DNA of 64,000 nucleotides from Rhynchosporium graminicola (Eukaryota; Ascomycota; Leotiomycetes; Helotiales; Ploettnerulaceae), in the NCBI GenBank assembly GCA_900074885.1, contig FJUW01000007.1:1106704-1170703 (forward strand), in the 5' to 3' direction. Position 1 is the stretch's first letter. Each line of letters starts with the position of its first letter. Positions 1 to 12,989 of this stretch are shown here, piece by piece. A model generated the notes under the pieces. It saw nothing but the letters and a program-made list of their open reading frames with translations. It searched no databases and was not told the DNA's origin. Made by a program: the position numbers and the translations under genes.

Positions 1-428
1 ACTAAACGGGTTTTGGTACTAAGAGAGAGTTAGTACTATTGGGAGAATAGTACTAATACGATTATAGTATAAATAAGCGACTAGTATTATAAGCCTACCT
101 ATATCGTAGTAATAATAATATTATAGTTATAGGTAATCTTGGATCACGTGATAGAATCTTACTTAGCGGGAGTTTAAGATATGGAGTCGGACTCCATATT
201 AAAGGACTCCTAGGTAGAGGACTCCCTCTAGGAGAAGGGGACTCTATATAAGACTAGTACTTCTGCTATTAGATAGGAGCTTCGTACTCAAATTCATATA
301 GTAATTAATACCTGCTTATAACGTCTTAATTTTAATTAAGAACCGAATTTCTTATTTACTTTACTTCATAGCTAATACTAACTGACGAGCCTATATACCG
401 CGTACCAGTCAGAACCAGGAACGTTATA
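1..428. repeat. G0-family LTR, 5' end cut by window
   Basis: This stretch matches, with many transition differences, the right-hand part of the complete solo LTR at 1170-1662: it shares the blocks starting AGTACT, ATCACGTGA, CTTCGTACTCAAATTCATA and the terminal GAACCAGGAACGTTATA. It ends at 428 and is followed by gypsy G2 sequence, so it is an LTR inserted into a G2 copy. The left edge lies outside the window, so I cannot tell a solo LTR from the end of a full element. Confidence 0.75.
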
Positions 429-1169
429 TAGTCCTTATACGAGAACGCGCCGGAGAGGTCTATAGAATAGTAGTTAGCGTTTATAGCTAGCTAGTCTCGT
501 ATTAATACTCTTTATTAAAGGAAAGTAGAGTATAATCTATTATCTAAGAGTAAGATCTTCCTTGTAAAATAAGACTTCTTAGGGCGTAACTCTACTAATT
601 CAGCGCTAAGAGAGAGTAATAATTTATTAGGAATAGTATTCTCTCTCTTGATACTATATATTAGAATAGAGTTTACTAGCTTATTAAACTCCGGAATACG
701 CAGAGATTATAATACTAGCTCTAGTAGAAGAGTCGAAGATAAGCGAGGAACCCTTAAGAGGAACTTATCTTATACGGAGATTAGTTTATCTATAGTATCT
801 TCTAAAGAGTTATTCTTTACTTCTTATTCTACTAATTATTATAAGAGGGAATAGATCAGATTCGAGTTATCTCTAGAGATAAGAGTACTTAGCGATTATA
901 CTTCTAATAAGTTTCGCTTTTATTTTCCTTTCTTTCTTAGTTAGTACTTCCTTAATAAGATATTAATATTCTCTAGTATAAGAGATATTTAGAGTAAAGG
1001 AGAGTATAATTGATTAGGTTCAGAGGTAGAGCGGGAGGGATCGAGTTAGGTTCCTTTAGAACTAGAAGAGTCTCTAGTTTATTAGTTAAGAGCTATAATA
1101 GTAGCCTAAAAAGGGGTATATTAGGGCTATTTCAGCGGCGATATATAAAAGTTAAAGATTCGGGGTATT
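429..1169 (-). mobile_element. G2-C gypsy fragment, part 1 (gag region)
   Basis: Decayed gag-region sequence of the G2 gypsy family in reverse orientation. It runs collinear with about 19225-19965 of element G2-A, for example sharing TAGTTAGCGTTTATA and CTAGCTAGTCT. The short open frames here at 648-854 and 1010-1225 are by-products of decayed sequence, not genes. The fragment is interrupted by a solo LTR at 1170 and resumes at 1663. Confidence 0.75.
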
Positions 1170-1662
1170 TGTCACGAACCAGCATAGTTCTTAGCACTAA
1201 AACCGTCCTGGCACCAGAATACTGATAGTATCACCCAGTAGTGAATACCAGATGGGTTTTAGTACTAATAGAGAGTTAGTACTATTGAAAGGAAGGCACT
1301 AATACGATTACGGTATAAACAGTAAGTGGTACTATACGCCTACCTGTATTATAGTAATAATAGTATTATAGCTATAGGTGATCCAGGATCACGTGACATG
1401 CTAGACTGCTAGACGGTCTTGCGGGCTTACACGCTCTGCAAGATGTCTTGCATAGCTAGCATAAGGGAACGAAGGTTCTATATAAGACTAGCACTTCTGC
1501 CTTTAGATAGGAGCTTCGTACTCAAATTCATATAGTAATTAACACCTGCTTATAACGTCTTAATTCTAATTAAGAACCGAACTTCTTATTTACTTTACTT
1601 TATAGCTGATACTAACCGACGAGCCTGTATACCGCGTACTAGCCAGAACCAGGAACGTTATA
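1170..1662. repeat. G0-family solo LTR, 493 bp, TSD GTATT
   Basis: The LTR begins TGTCACGAACC and ends GGAACGTTATA. It is flanked by an exact 5-bp duplication GTATT (1165-1169 and 1663-1667), and removing it rejoins G2 sequence that is continuous in G2-A. Both facts mark a solo LTR left by recombination between the two ends of an element. It is less decayed than its surroundings, which suggests a younger insertion. Confidence 0.88.
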
Positions 1663-1814
1663 GTATTAATATACTTTCTTTAAAATCTATCTATAATTCC
1701 TTTATACTAAGGGGGTTATTAAAAGAGTATTAGTAAAGACCTCCTTTATTTTATTATTTATAATAAGCTAAATTAAACTCTGATTTATAGCTATCCGAGA
1801 GATCTCTAGAATCT
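1663..1814 (-). mobile_element. G2-C gypsy fragment, part 2
   Basis: Continuation of the G2-C copy after the solo LTR. It aligns to about 19960-20105 of G2-A, sharing CCTTTATACTAAG and AATAAGCTAAATTAAAC. It is cut at 1815 by the left LTR of element G4. The rest of this G2 copy is not found on the far side of G4, so a later rearrangement or deletion is likely. Confidence 0.7.
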
Positions 1815-1998
1815 TGTCACGAGTGAATAATATATATACGAGGGTTTATAATAGTATTTAATAAGTTCGATAAGGAGAGAGTACGAATCTAACTAGAAGC
1901 CGTAAGGAAAAGTGCATAGTACTAAGGCTTAACCGAGCCTTGGTTAGCGATTCGTACTAGTAATACTAGTACTATAACCTAAGGGCTTAACTCTTATA
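1815..1998 (-). repeat. G4 left (3') LTR, 184 bp
   Basis: Starts TGTCACGAGTG and ends CTCTTATA. It shares ATTTAATAAGTTCGATAAGG and GGCTTAACCGAGCC with 40581-40764 at the same offsets and has exactly the same length. Confidence 0.8.
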
Positions 1999-2594
1999 TT
2001 ACTCCTCTCCTCTTATCTATTTCTTAGCGGAAACTAATAATAAATAGTCGTAGAATCCTCCTATAGTTAATAACCGCGTTCTATTATTAAACGTTGAGTA
2101 TTCTACTATTATCATTCGCTTCCTTTATTATAAACTCGCTATATTAAGCTAGCGCTCTGCTTCTATTATCACTCGATTCGGCTAAGATATTATAAAAGTA
2201 TTATTATACTTCCTCTTATTATTATTCGCTTCCTTTATTATTATCTTACTATATTAAGCTAGCGCTCCGCTCTTATTATCGCTTAATCCGGCTAAGAGGT
2301 TATAAAAGAAGAGCTTTCTACTCCTTTAGACTTCTCTTCTTTCTTCTATATAATAATAATAAATATAATAAGATAAGTCCCTCTTTCCTTTCTATTAAAA
2401 GAAAAATTATATTAAATATCCTATTATTATACTATCGAGGTCTACGCTAAAACTAGCGGAATTAGATATCTCTTATTATTTATTATATCGCTTATACTCT
2501 CTTAAGCTCTAATTATCTTAATTAAGCTATAAGTATTATACTTTACTTATTCTCGGACGGAATCCTAACGAACTTAGTCGAATCGCTCTCGATC

Positions 2595-2811
2595 TGTGAC
2601 GGGTTGCACCAGTTAGTATGCTTGACGCCTGAGGCGTCTACGCTAGTACCTGACTTATAGTTATACGTGTACCGATACTACTGCTACTAGCGGCCGTAGT
2701 ATTACCCTTTCTTCGAAGGGAGACTCCTATGCCTCCTTTCTCTTCTTAGTTAATTCTCCTTATAATACAGACGAGCTTTTGCACTATATACTTTATATTC
2801 GCCCTATAATA
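2595..2811 (+). repeat. G1-A left LTR, 217 bp
   Basis: Begins TGTGACGGGTTGCACC and ends GCCCTATAATA. It contains the palindrome GACGCCTGAGGCGTC and a GCGGCCG block that remain CG-rich while the surrounding DNA is almost all AT. Confidence 0.88.
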
Positions 2812-5800
2812 TTAGAATTAACTTATTCTTAATATTCTTAATTAAACGAAGGAGGATCTGCTTTCGAGCAGTAGATAATACGCGTGCGTAAGAAAGCTAG
2901 TACCCTAGCCCTACTATTACTATACGTATACCTACGATATAGAGATAGACGCCTCGGACTATATATAGTAGATCCGGCTACCTCACTTACGATTACGACG
3001 AATAGACGCCTCGGACTACGTACAGTAAGTCTAGCTATTCATACGACTACTATACGAGTAGTAACTACGACGACGCTAGAATATATAGTTCACTATAGCA
3101 GAAGAATAGCCCTCTTAGTAGCTACTAGATGCCTTCGAGGCATAAAGACGATAAGTTACTAAGCTAGTAGTATAATAAGTAAATACGACCGCTACTCTAA
3201 CTAGTAGGATCGAAGATATAGAAGTATAACGAAATATACTACTAGTACTACTAGTAGTACTAACTCCTATCGATATAATACGATCGATAAACCCGGAACT
3301 ACTTATGATAACTAAGTAATATATACCGAAACCCGAAAAGTTCGATAGTACTAACCTGGCCTTATACCTCTAATTCGAGGGTATCTTACGAGTAAAGCTA
3401 GAGATCGATACTATTACTATTAGTAATAAGAGAGAAAGGATATAGTATACGTTTAGCTATCTCTTAAGCGAGACTATAGAACGAATTTACCCTTAAGTAA
3501 GCTTTACTTAGAAGTAAGGGTAGTTAATAGTCGAAGGGCTATTTTAGCAGATAGCTATTACTTTTCATAACTCTTATTACTAGTAGAAAGCTATAAGCTA
3601 ACTAAATAAGATTAAGTAAGAAGCTTATCCTTTAAACAAGTTTCTTAATAATTTCAATCAGCTGATCCTCGAAGTAGAGGGATAGGACTAGGTAGACGTA
3701 ATTAAGAAGGGTTACCTGAAGGCTACTATTACTACTACTCTAGTCTATAGTATAATCGGAATAAAAGAGGAATAGTTATATGAAGAGTATTATTTATAAT
3801 TATAAATAGTTAGCGACTAGCTAACTGAAGTTAAGGAGCTATTAGCTAGAATAGACTAATAGAAGTAAGCACGAGGACAGTCCTCTAAGGCGGATCGATA
3901 TATAATAGACCTAATAGAGTAAGAAGTAACTCTTACTATTACTATAGTTATAATAATAAGAAAAGAACCCTAATAAGTAAGTCTTATTAAGATCGAGAGA
4001 TAGAAATTATAATAACTTTACTTCTACTATAGATAAGATAGATATATAATCTATAACTATTAAACGAAGCTAGCTAAAACCGAGAAGAAGAAAAGCTATA
4101 TAGTAATAGCTAAGATAAAGATAAAGAAGTCGAAGATAAAAGTAGTCGAGATAGACGAATCGAGTTCCGAGTTAGAGAGCTCGGGAAAAGAATAGCTTCT
4201 ATTGAAAATCGCTAATAGAAGTAGAAGGAGATTAATTAGGTAATAATAATAGAAGCTTAGGATTAGTTTAAGAATATAATAAATAGAGCTTCTTTCTTAG
4301 TATTTATAATAATTAATAAAGAGTATTATACTAAAACTCTACTTAATACTAAGTGCTTTTTATATAATATTATTAATTCCCGCTTTACTACTTACTATTA
4401 CCTCTAGCGTTTCCTTATTTCCCTTATTAAGATAAGTTCGTTCGAAGGGGAGAGAAGTCCTATTATAGAAGTAGTAATTATTGAAATAGATATTAATAGA
4501 TATAAGGAAGCTAAGGCTTTCTTCTATGTAATATTACGCTTAAAAGACTATATCCTGATTTTAGGATTACTATAGTTTAAGAAAAATAATATATATATAA
4601 TCGTATCGAAGTCACGATATTATATTAATACTATTACTACGACCTTATGTAACCGAATATAGAAGCTAGACTACGAGCTAGACTACTTCGTAGTATTAAT
4701 AGTAGTATTTAATAAGCTTACTCGAGGACGACTATATGAGAAGATATAAGTATTTCTAATAAGTATAGCGGATATCTAAAAGGCGCTTATACTGAAGATA
4801 AAGACTAACTTGCGAACGAAACTTTCTAATTAGCTATACGAGTACTTCGACTTATACGATAATAAGAAGGCAGACGTATTACTACTACTATAAGGTCCTA
4901 TAATTAACTATAAGATCGAACTCGAGTAATATAATAGTAAAGAACCTATAGTACCTTAGAGCTCTCTATATAATATATCTCGCGATAAACTCTTAGTATT
5001 ATAGAAGACTCTTACGAAGCTTCTTAATAAGGGATTTATTCGGGTTAATAACTCGCTTACTATTATTCTTATCTTATTCGTGAAGAAACTAGAAGATAAG
5101 CTACGATTTTATATCGATTACTAAGGGTTAAATCGAATTACGAAGAAGGATCGATACTTATTACTACTAATTTATAAGACTCTTCGGAATATAAGGAAAG
5201 TGAAATAGTTTACGAAACTAAATATTACTATTACTTTCTATAAGATACGTATTACTACTAGTAATAAATAGAAGATAGCTTTTCGCACGAGATATAGTCT
5301 ATATAAGTAGCTAGTAACTCCTTTTAGACTTGCGAATACCTTAAGTACGTTTTAATAATATATTAATTAAGCTTTACGCGACTACTTAAACGAATTCTAT
5401 TTCGCTTATATTAATAATATCCTAATCTATATAGATAGTAACTACTACTATTACTAAAAGCAAGTAGTAAAAGTTATAATAAGATTACGCGAGGCTAAAC
5501 TATAACTAGATATCGATAAGTACGAATTCGAAGTATAAATAACGAAATACCTTAGGTTCGTAATTAATATAAAAGAGGGTATTTAAATAAACTTTAAGAA
5601 AGTACGAGCGATTCGAGAATAAGAACTTCTAACTTCAATAAAAGGAATACGAAGTTTCTTAGGATTTACGAATTTCTATTAGATATTTATTAAGGATTAC
5701 TTGATAATCACGCTACTACTAATATAGCTTACTTATAAGGATTAGCTATAGTAATAAGATAAAGCGTTAGATAAAGCGTTTAAGAAGCTAAAAGATATAG

Positions 5801-6977
5801 TTACTACTAGACTTACGCTAGTGTAGTTTAACCCTAACTAAGAAATAATACTTAAAATAGACTTCTCTAGATAAGTAGTAGAAGGGGTACTTATATAATT
5901 CGATAACTAAAGATATTTATGATCTTATATATTCTTCTCGAAGAAAAACGCTTTAGCTAAATATAACTACGAGATCTATAATAAGGAAATACTAGTAATT
6001 ATATATTACTTTAAAGGAATAGTAATACGAATTGAAAAGTATATAAGAATTCTATATTCGTACTAATTATAAGAACCTCGAGTATATTATAATAATATAA
6101 TAGCTTATAGAATAGTAAATATAATAATTACTATTTCTCTCGCAGTTTAATTATACGATTAATTATATCTCGGGAAAAGAAAATAAACGCGTAGATATAC
6201 TCTTATAATAAGAATAAGATATGCCTTATAGTATAGAAGATAAATAACTCTAGTACTAGTTAATCTAACCAATTAAGCCGAAAGTATTATAAGAGCTATT
6301 ACTATTATAAGGGATAGTAGTAGTAGCTCCAGTTATAATATAATAAGATCGAAGACGCTAAGAAGAAGAAGAAGCCTCGCGATTATAGAACGAATCCCTA
6401 TAAGTTAAAGAACCTGAAATAGTTAATAAAGCCGCCCCGGATAATGATACTATTACTACTACTTTTATACTACTTAAGTAACTCTAGTTATAAGTAGAAT
6501 AAGCTAATAGTATATACTAGGGAATAGCTAAGGTAATACGCGATAAGTAGCGCGTATTCCTTATTACGCTAAAGTTGAAAATATTAATATTAAAGTACTT
6601 ACTATCGGAAGCGAGTAAATTATAATTCCGAGGCAGACTATAAGTACTCGATTCCGAAGAACTATATATAAAGTTAATCTAAGCGATATATAATACTAAG
6701 ATATATAGATACTTAGAACGAGATTTAACTACTACTACTATAAGTCGATAGTTCTTCTAGCTATAAATATCGAAAGATATAAGAAGGTTTATTCGGAACT
6801 ATAATACTTATAGAAGGAATAAGACGTAGCGAGACTAAAAGTAAGGATTCCTTAAGCTACTACTACTATTAAACTAGATCTAGTAAGAAATTTCTATCGA
6901 TTTTATTATTAATCTTCTAGAAAGTAAAGGATATACTAACTTAATCGTAGTTATTAATTAGCTTAGAAAAAGAATTA
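2812..6977 (+). pseudogene. G1-A gag-pol relic, 5' part
   Basis: Decayed gag-pol of the G1 gypsy family read forward. The reverse transcriptase and RNase H order is recognisable by eye from conceptual translation, but no frame remains open for more than about 90 codons. The 92-codon frame at 2884-3162 lies in the leader before gag and is repeated, decayed, in G1-B and G1-C, so it is element leader rather than a host gene. The last five bases (6973-6977, AATTA) are the TSD of C1. Confidence 0.8.
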
Positions 6978-7155
6978 TATCGCAAGGTTACGTTGATCTT
7001 CAGAGTAAGGCATAGAGTAGTTGAATGTTATTAGTTGTATTACAGTACTAATTACTATGGAGAATCGACAGAAGATATTATCTAGGAATATCCGCACGGA
7101 CTATGCACGTGACTATAGTCACCTGATCTATACTAAGACCTATATCCTCGCAATA
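6978..7155 (-). repeat. C1 left (3') LTR, 178 bp
   Basis: Begins TATCGCAAGGTTACG and ends TCCTCGCAATA. It matches 33295-33472 base for base in length, with transition differences only where I compared them (for example GCACGGACTATGCACGTGA against GCACGGACCATTCACGTGA, one of which is not a simple transition). Confidence 0.88.
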
Positions 7156-10100
7156 CACCCCTCTGTAGAGATACTATAAAGTCGGTAACTTCTATAGGTA
7201 CAAGTGATCTAAAATCCTGTAATTAGTAAATTATACTATCGTATAAATACATATAGTAATACCACTAGAGACTAGCACTATGCCTAGATATCACGTGAAC
7301 TAGATAAACTACAGGTTCCGTAATTCCTTCAAGATAAGTTAGCCTTTTAATTAATATCTATACCTTTTATTCTAGGTATAAAACAGTTATATTCAGTATT
7401 GCAATAAAGGCCTTCATATCTTATGAGCTAAGTGGTTTAGTGAACCTGTCTATAGCGTTCTCCTTTAACGGTATATACTAAGAGTCTAGGTGACCTCTAG
7501 TAACTTCTTATCGCAGGTAATGGAACTTGATATCGATATGCTTAGTACGCTAGTGTAATTCAGGGTTCTCTGATAGAGATAGAGCTCTTTGATTATTATA
7601 TAGTATCTCTATACTCCTAGAGTCTGGCTTATTATAGCCTAGCTCCTTCAGTACTTAGCGTATCTATGATACTTCTCTAGTAAAGGCGCATATAGCTATA
7701 TACTCTGCTTCTGTAGAAGCAAGAGCTATAGTAGTCTGTCGCTTTGAAATAGCTGAGAAAACACCTCCTGTAAGGAAGAAATAGACTCCGGTATATGATA
7801 CTCTATTAATTCGGTTACCGGCTTAATCAGAGTTATAGAAACCTCTTAATTTCATCTTCTCTCTATTAGTAATATCTCCTCCGTAAGTCGTAGCGTAGTA
7901 CTTCGTACCTTATAAGTACGCAAGTACTCTCTTGGCGCTTATAAGGTATTAAGGTAATAGATTTATCAGAAATTATAATAGTATAGAATAGTAGTATAGT
8001 ATATCCTAGCGAGTATGAGCTAGATACTATAAACTACTGTAAAGCTATTAATATAGCTTGATTTCTTATAGAGTAGCTACTCCCTTGAATTTGACTATAG
8101 AAACCTCTGAACTAGTAGTAAAGGGCGTATCGGCGCTCTTATAGTTAGTTATTCTAAATCGATCTAATATCTTATCGATATACGTATCTTAGTAAAGAAA
8201 AATCGTCTTCTTCTCTTTATTATATATAATTCTAATACTAAGGAAGTATTTAGCTAGTCTAGCTAGTAGAATATCGAATATAGTAAGAATCTTCTTCTTA
8301 AGCTCTTTAAGAGCTATTCTAGCCTTTGAGATAACTAGAAAATCATTAATATAAGTAATAATAATTATTCTAGTTTCTTAGTTAATATATACGTAATTAT
8401 CAGTTTATAAAGGTATAAAGTCGATAATACCGAACTCCTTACGTAGTATCTCTTACTAGAGGCGTGGAGACTACTTCAGATCGTATAGAGCCTTTAGTAA
8501 GAGTATATATTCCTCGTCTATAAGTCTACGCCTAAATTATCTATAAAATAGCGGTAATTTGACGTATATATAAGTATCAGCTTTACTATATAAGAATACT
8601 ATTACTATATTAAACTATTCGACTTCTAAGTCGTACTCCGCCGTAACTACTAAGCTTATCTTCTAAGTAGAAGATTTATAGACTCTAATATATATCTGAT
8701 CGTAATCGTGACTAAATTATTACGTATAACCTTAGACTATAAATCTGACCTTATATTTGTCGATTTTACTATCTATATCTCTCTTAGTCTTGAAAACTAG
8801 ACGAGAACCTAGTACTCTATACCCTTTTAGTATATCAGAGCGACTTATAGTCTTCTAAGTCGACTTCTTTTCAAGAGATCAGTACTCCTTAATAATTACC
8901 TTCTTTTATTCTGGCTAATCAGGTCTCTTTATAGCCTGATCTAAGGTAGTCGGATCATCTAAAAATAGCGACTCTTCTTAAGCTATATGAAAGGCGAGTC
9001 GATACTGACTAGTACTCTCTATCTCTTCTTCTAATAGAGAGATAATATGAGAGTAGCTGTTATTTGGTTCCGGGGTTGCCTCAGGCGTCGAATTTGGAGT
9101 CGGATTATTATAGCTAGAGCGTATAGCCCTAGGGACATACTCCGGCATATAGTTCTTAGATCTAAGAGGCCTATTACGCTTCTTTTATATAGTAATTTGC
9201 TCCGGAATATCGACCTCTAGTGCTGGAACTTCGTCCGTGACTATAGACTCGGCATCTTCCGTACTATCGATTTCGACTTCGGAATCCTTATCCTAGCTTA
9301 TAATACTTATATCAGAAGTAGTAGTACTAATAACCTCGACGTCTTGATTTTAGTTTAAAGTATCGATAGAATCACCCCTAGTTTAAGGTATTATTATAGC
9401 GTCTTCTTCGTGAGGTTCTATAACTAAGCTATCTTTATTAAATCGTAGATAAGAAGTACGAACTACTTTTCTATTAACTAGGTATCTATAGATATTATAA
9501 CTTTTAAATCTTACTAGAATACTCTTTTCAGCTCTAGGAGTTACTTTATAGCTCTAGACTCTCTTCTCCTTATTAATTAGTATAAAGATAAGATATCCTA
9601 ATATACAGAGATACTTAATAGAGGGAGTATAGTTCACTCTTAGCTTAATATCGTCTTAGAAGTACTTAAAAGGAGTCTTCCCTTCTACTCTAGAAGTAGA
9701 GGTAAGGTTAGCGATATATATATAGGCGAGTAGAATTTCCGGCTATATATAGTCAGGTAAATTCTGATCTACTATAACTATACGTACCTTCTCGATAATC
9801 GTACGTATAAAGCGTTTAGCTTTTCTATCTTACTCTGGAGTATACGAAGTAGACTTTTCTAGTAGTATTCTAAGGTAGTTAGTAAGCTCTTTTATCTGAG
9901 AGGGAGAGTACTTCTTGCTCTTATTATATCTCTATACCTTAATTTTGCGGTAATACTATATTTCGGCTAACTTAATTAGCTTTTGATTAGCTAGGTATAT
10001 ATCCGACTTCTTAGCGTAGATAAAGGCCCACTTTCTAGTCGAATAGGTATATAAGAAGATAGAGGCGTAAGTGTAATTATTCAGACCCTTAGGTTTAAGG

Positions 10101-11044
10101 TATATTATATCTATATAGATTTCATCTATTGATCTAGCAGGTCGTGCACGTGCCGACACCTTATTAACCTTCCGAATAGGTCGGCTTTTCTCATATAGTA
10201 CGTAAAAGCGAGTTCTACTAGTCTTAAGCTCTATAAACTTCATACTAGTAACTATAGATTAAGTGCGTCGTACTACGTTAAAGCTAGCGTGATATATACG
10301 TCTATACTAAAGCTCTATATCGACTGTAGCTTACTCTACTGCTATAGGTAAGCTTAAACCCGGAAGGCTAGCGTACCCTGCGCTAGAGGTCTTTTCTTTA
10401 ATAATAAATAGATTCTTATTAATTATATAGATCTCTTTCTCCTTAGACATGTAGAGAATAGAACTATATAAATAACCTCCTAATTTATTTAATTTAGAAC
10501 CGGAGTATAAGTAGACTAGAGACTGCGGGATATATAGTATATTATAGTACTCTAATATGCGTACTATACTATCGGTCTTTAGCGCCTTAATCGTATAACT
10601 TCTAATCCCGGTAGAGCGTAATAGCCTATTAATAGTAAGTATATACTATAAATCGTCTCTTAGCGTATATAAGGTAAACTTAGAAAGGTCGTTAGATATA
10701 TACTCTATAGCGCCGGTATCGAAGAGCTATCGTGACTTATTATGATAAGAGAATATAGCTATAGAAGCTATAATAGTAGGGAAATATAGTAAAAGGGCTG
10801 CGCTAAAGATATTACTATCGTCGGAATCGTTATCCTTCTTCTTTCTACTACTAGTCTTCTTCTTATTAGTCTTATTAGTCTTACTCTCTCCCTTCTTCTT
10901 CTTTAGCTATTCGGTATGCGGGATCTACTTCTTTCTAGACTTCTCTTTAAACTCTTTCTTCTTCTGCTTATTAATAATAAAATAGTTCTCTAGAGTATAC
11001 TTTAGCGATATCTGTTTATAATACTTATAAGTCGGCTTAGCTTC
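7156..11044 (-). pseudogene. C1 copia pol relic (integrase, RT, RNase H)
   Basis: Read on the minus strand this is a copia-order polyprotein: zinc knuckle/protease region near 10900-10400, integrase near 10240-9700, RT near 8900-8000 and RNase H near 7900-7400. Stops and frame breaks occur throughout. A lysine/serine-rich low-complexity stretch near 10800-10960 (CTTCTT-type repeats) lies near the gag-protease junction. The last bases (GCTTC, 11040-11044) are the TSD of G1-B. Confidence 0.75.
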
Positions 11045-11261
11045 TGTCACGGGGCGGATGTAAAGTGTATAGTGTAAAAGCTCGTCTATATTATAAGGAG
11101 AATTAACTAAGGAGAGAAGGGAGGCATAGGATTCTCCCTTCGAAGGAAAGATAATACCGCGGCCGCTAGTAGCAGTAGTATCGGTATACGTATAACTATA
11201 AGTCAGGTACTAGCGTAGACGCCTCAGGCGTTAAGTATACTAAGGGGTATAACTTATTATA
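11045..11261 (-). repeat. G1-B left (3') LTR, 217 bp
   Basis: Begins TGTCACGGGGCGGATG and is followed at 11262 by TTACCCCCCTCCCG, the complement of a polypurine tract. It is the same length as the other G1 LTRs. Confidence 0.87.
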
Positions 11262-12685
11262 TTACCCCCCTCCCGTTTCGAGGTTAGGGCTATCGAGTCT
11301 ATTCTTCTTCTCTTACTTATTAAGTGCTATAGTAATAGTAAGAGCTACTTCCGATTCCTATATTAGCTTTACGTAACTTATCTATTTAACTAGATACTTC
11401 CTTTTCCTTTAGCCTCCTCTTAGAAAAGATCTCTCCGCTAGGATCTCTTCTACTTCGAACTCGTCTTCGTCTGCTACTAATAGTAGTAGTAGCTATAAGT
11501 TATCTTATACTTAGCTTAGTAATAAGTTAGTAGTAGCTAAGCGTAATAGCTATATATAAAAAATATTATATATTCCTAGTAGCGTATCTAAGCGGTAGCT
11601 ATACGACTCTACTGCTTCGAATACTATATACTTAGCTTACTTCGCATCGAGTTTCTTCGCGGGACGATTCGTATGAATATTCTATAAACTTAACTAGACT
11701 TTATCTCTGACTTTAAACTCCGGGGCTTACTAGTAATAGTAGTTAGTAACCTCCTTCTGAACTTATTATACTACTAATATTACTATCTATACTTATTCCT
11801 TATTATCTTATAATTTCTTTAAGATCGTATCTGCCTTTTAAATAAGTAAGTAGTTAGTAGTAATAGTAAGTTCATCTTCGATATCTAAATTAATATATTA
11901 TATATAGTAACTATAAGTTAGAAAGAAAGAGCTTACTCTTATTAATATAGCGTCTTAGTTATTAATTACTACCTCTACTAATAGTAGTACGTTAAACTAA
12001 TCGTCTTATATAAAGTCTACGAATATATATAAATACGTCTCTAGCGTCTAGTTTATCCTCTCTATAGAGCTATTAGTTTCCGAGTAGTAAGCTGTAAAGA
12101 GATATCGCATAATCCCTAGTGAAGTATATACTTATATTCATAATATTCCGACGAATTATTTCCCTTAGTCGGATATAATTATATATAGTAATACGTATTA
12201 TCTATAGTAGACTTATATAAACTACTTTATTATAGCCTCTGCTTTAATTAATAATAGTCTATTATATATAATTCCCTTCTTAAGCCGATTAGTAACTACG
12301 ATTAAGTTAGTATATCTTTCACTTTCTAGAAGATCGATAATAAAATCGATAGAAATTTCTTACTAGATCTAGTCTAGTAGTAGTAGTAGCTTAAGGAATC
12401 CTTACTTTTAGTCTCGCTACGTCTTATTCCTTCTATAAGTATTATAGTTCCGAATAAACCTTCTTATATCTTTCGATATTTATAGCTAGAAGAACTATCG
12501 ACTTATAGTAGTAGTAGTTAAATCTTATTCTAAGTATCTATAAATCTTAGTATTATATATCGCTTAGATTAACTTCGTATATAGTTCTCCGGAATCAGGT
12601 ACCTATAGTTTACTTCGAAATTATAGTTTACCCGCTTCTAATAGCGAGTATTCTGATATTAATATTTTCAACTTCAGCGTAATAG

Positions 12686-12953
12686 TATAACGACACAAGA
12701 CTCGAGGCGGTATATAAGTAAGAATAAATAAGTAGGGAGGCTAAGAGCGGTCTTATATAGTCTACTATAAAGGAAACAAAAAGATAAGGAAGGAAGAAGA
12801 AGAGAGATAGAGTGTAAGGCATCTTATATATATATACCGGTACTAGTCCGATACTATATCGAGTCGGATACTAGTTATGCCGGGATACCTATGAACTTAG
12901 GCCCTAGTATCTATCCTTCTACTTATATAAAATTAAGGTAAGCTATAATTATA
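12686..12953 (-). repeat. G2-A left (3') LTR, 268 bp
   Basis: Begins TATAACGACACAAGACTCG, the RIP-altered complement of the G2 LTR end CTTATGTCGTTACA, and ends AGCTATAATTATA. Confidence 0.88.
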
Positions 12954-12989
12954 TTACCCCCCCCCTAAGAAGAGCTTAACCCTAAGCTC

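Noticed and set aside
2884..3162. 92-codon frame in the AT-rich block as a host gene
   Set aside because: Lies in the leader of gypsy G1-A and occurs in decayed form in G1-B and G1-C.
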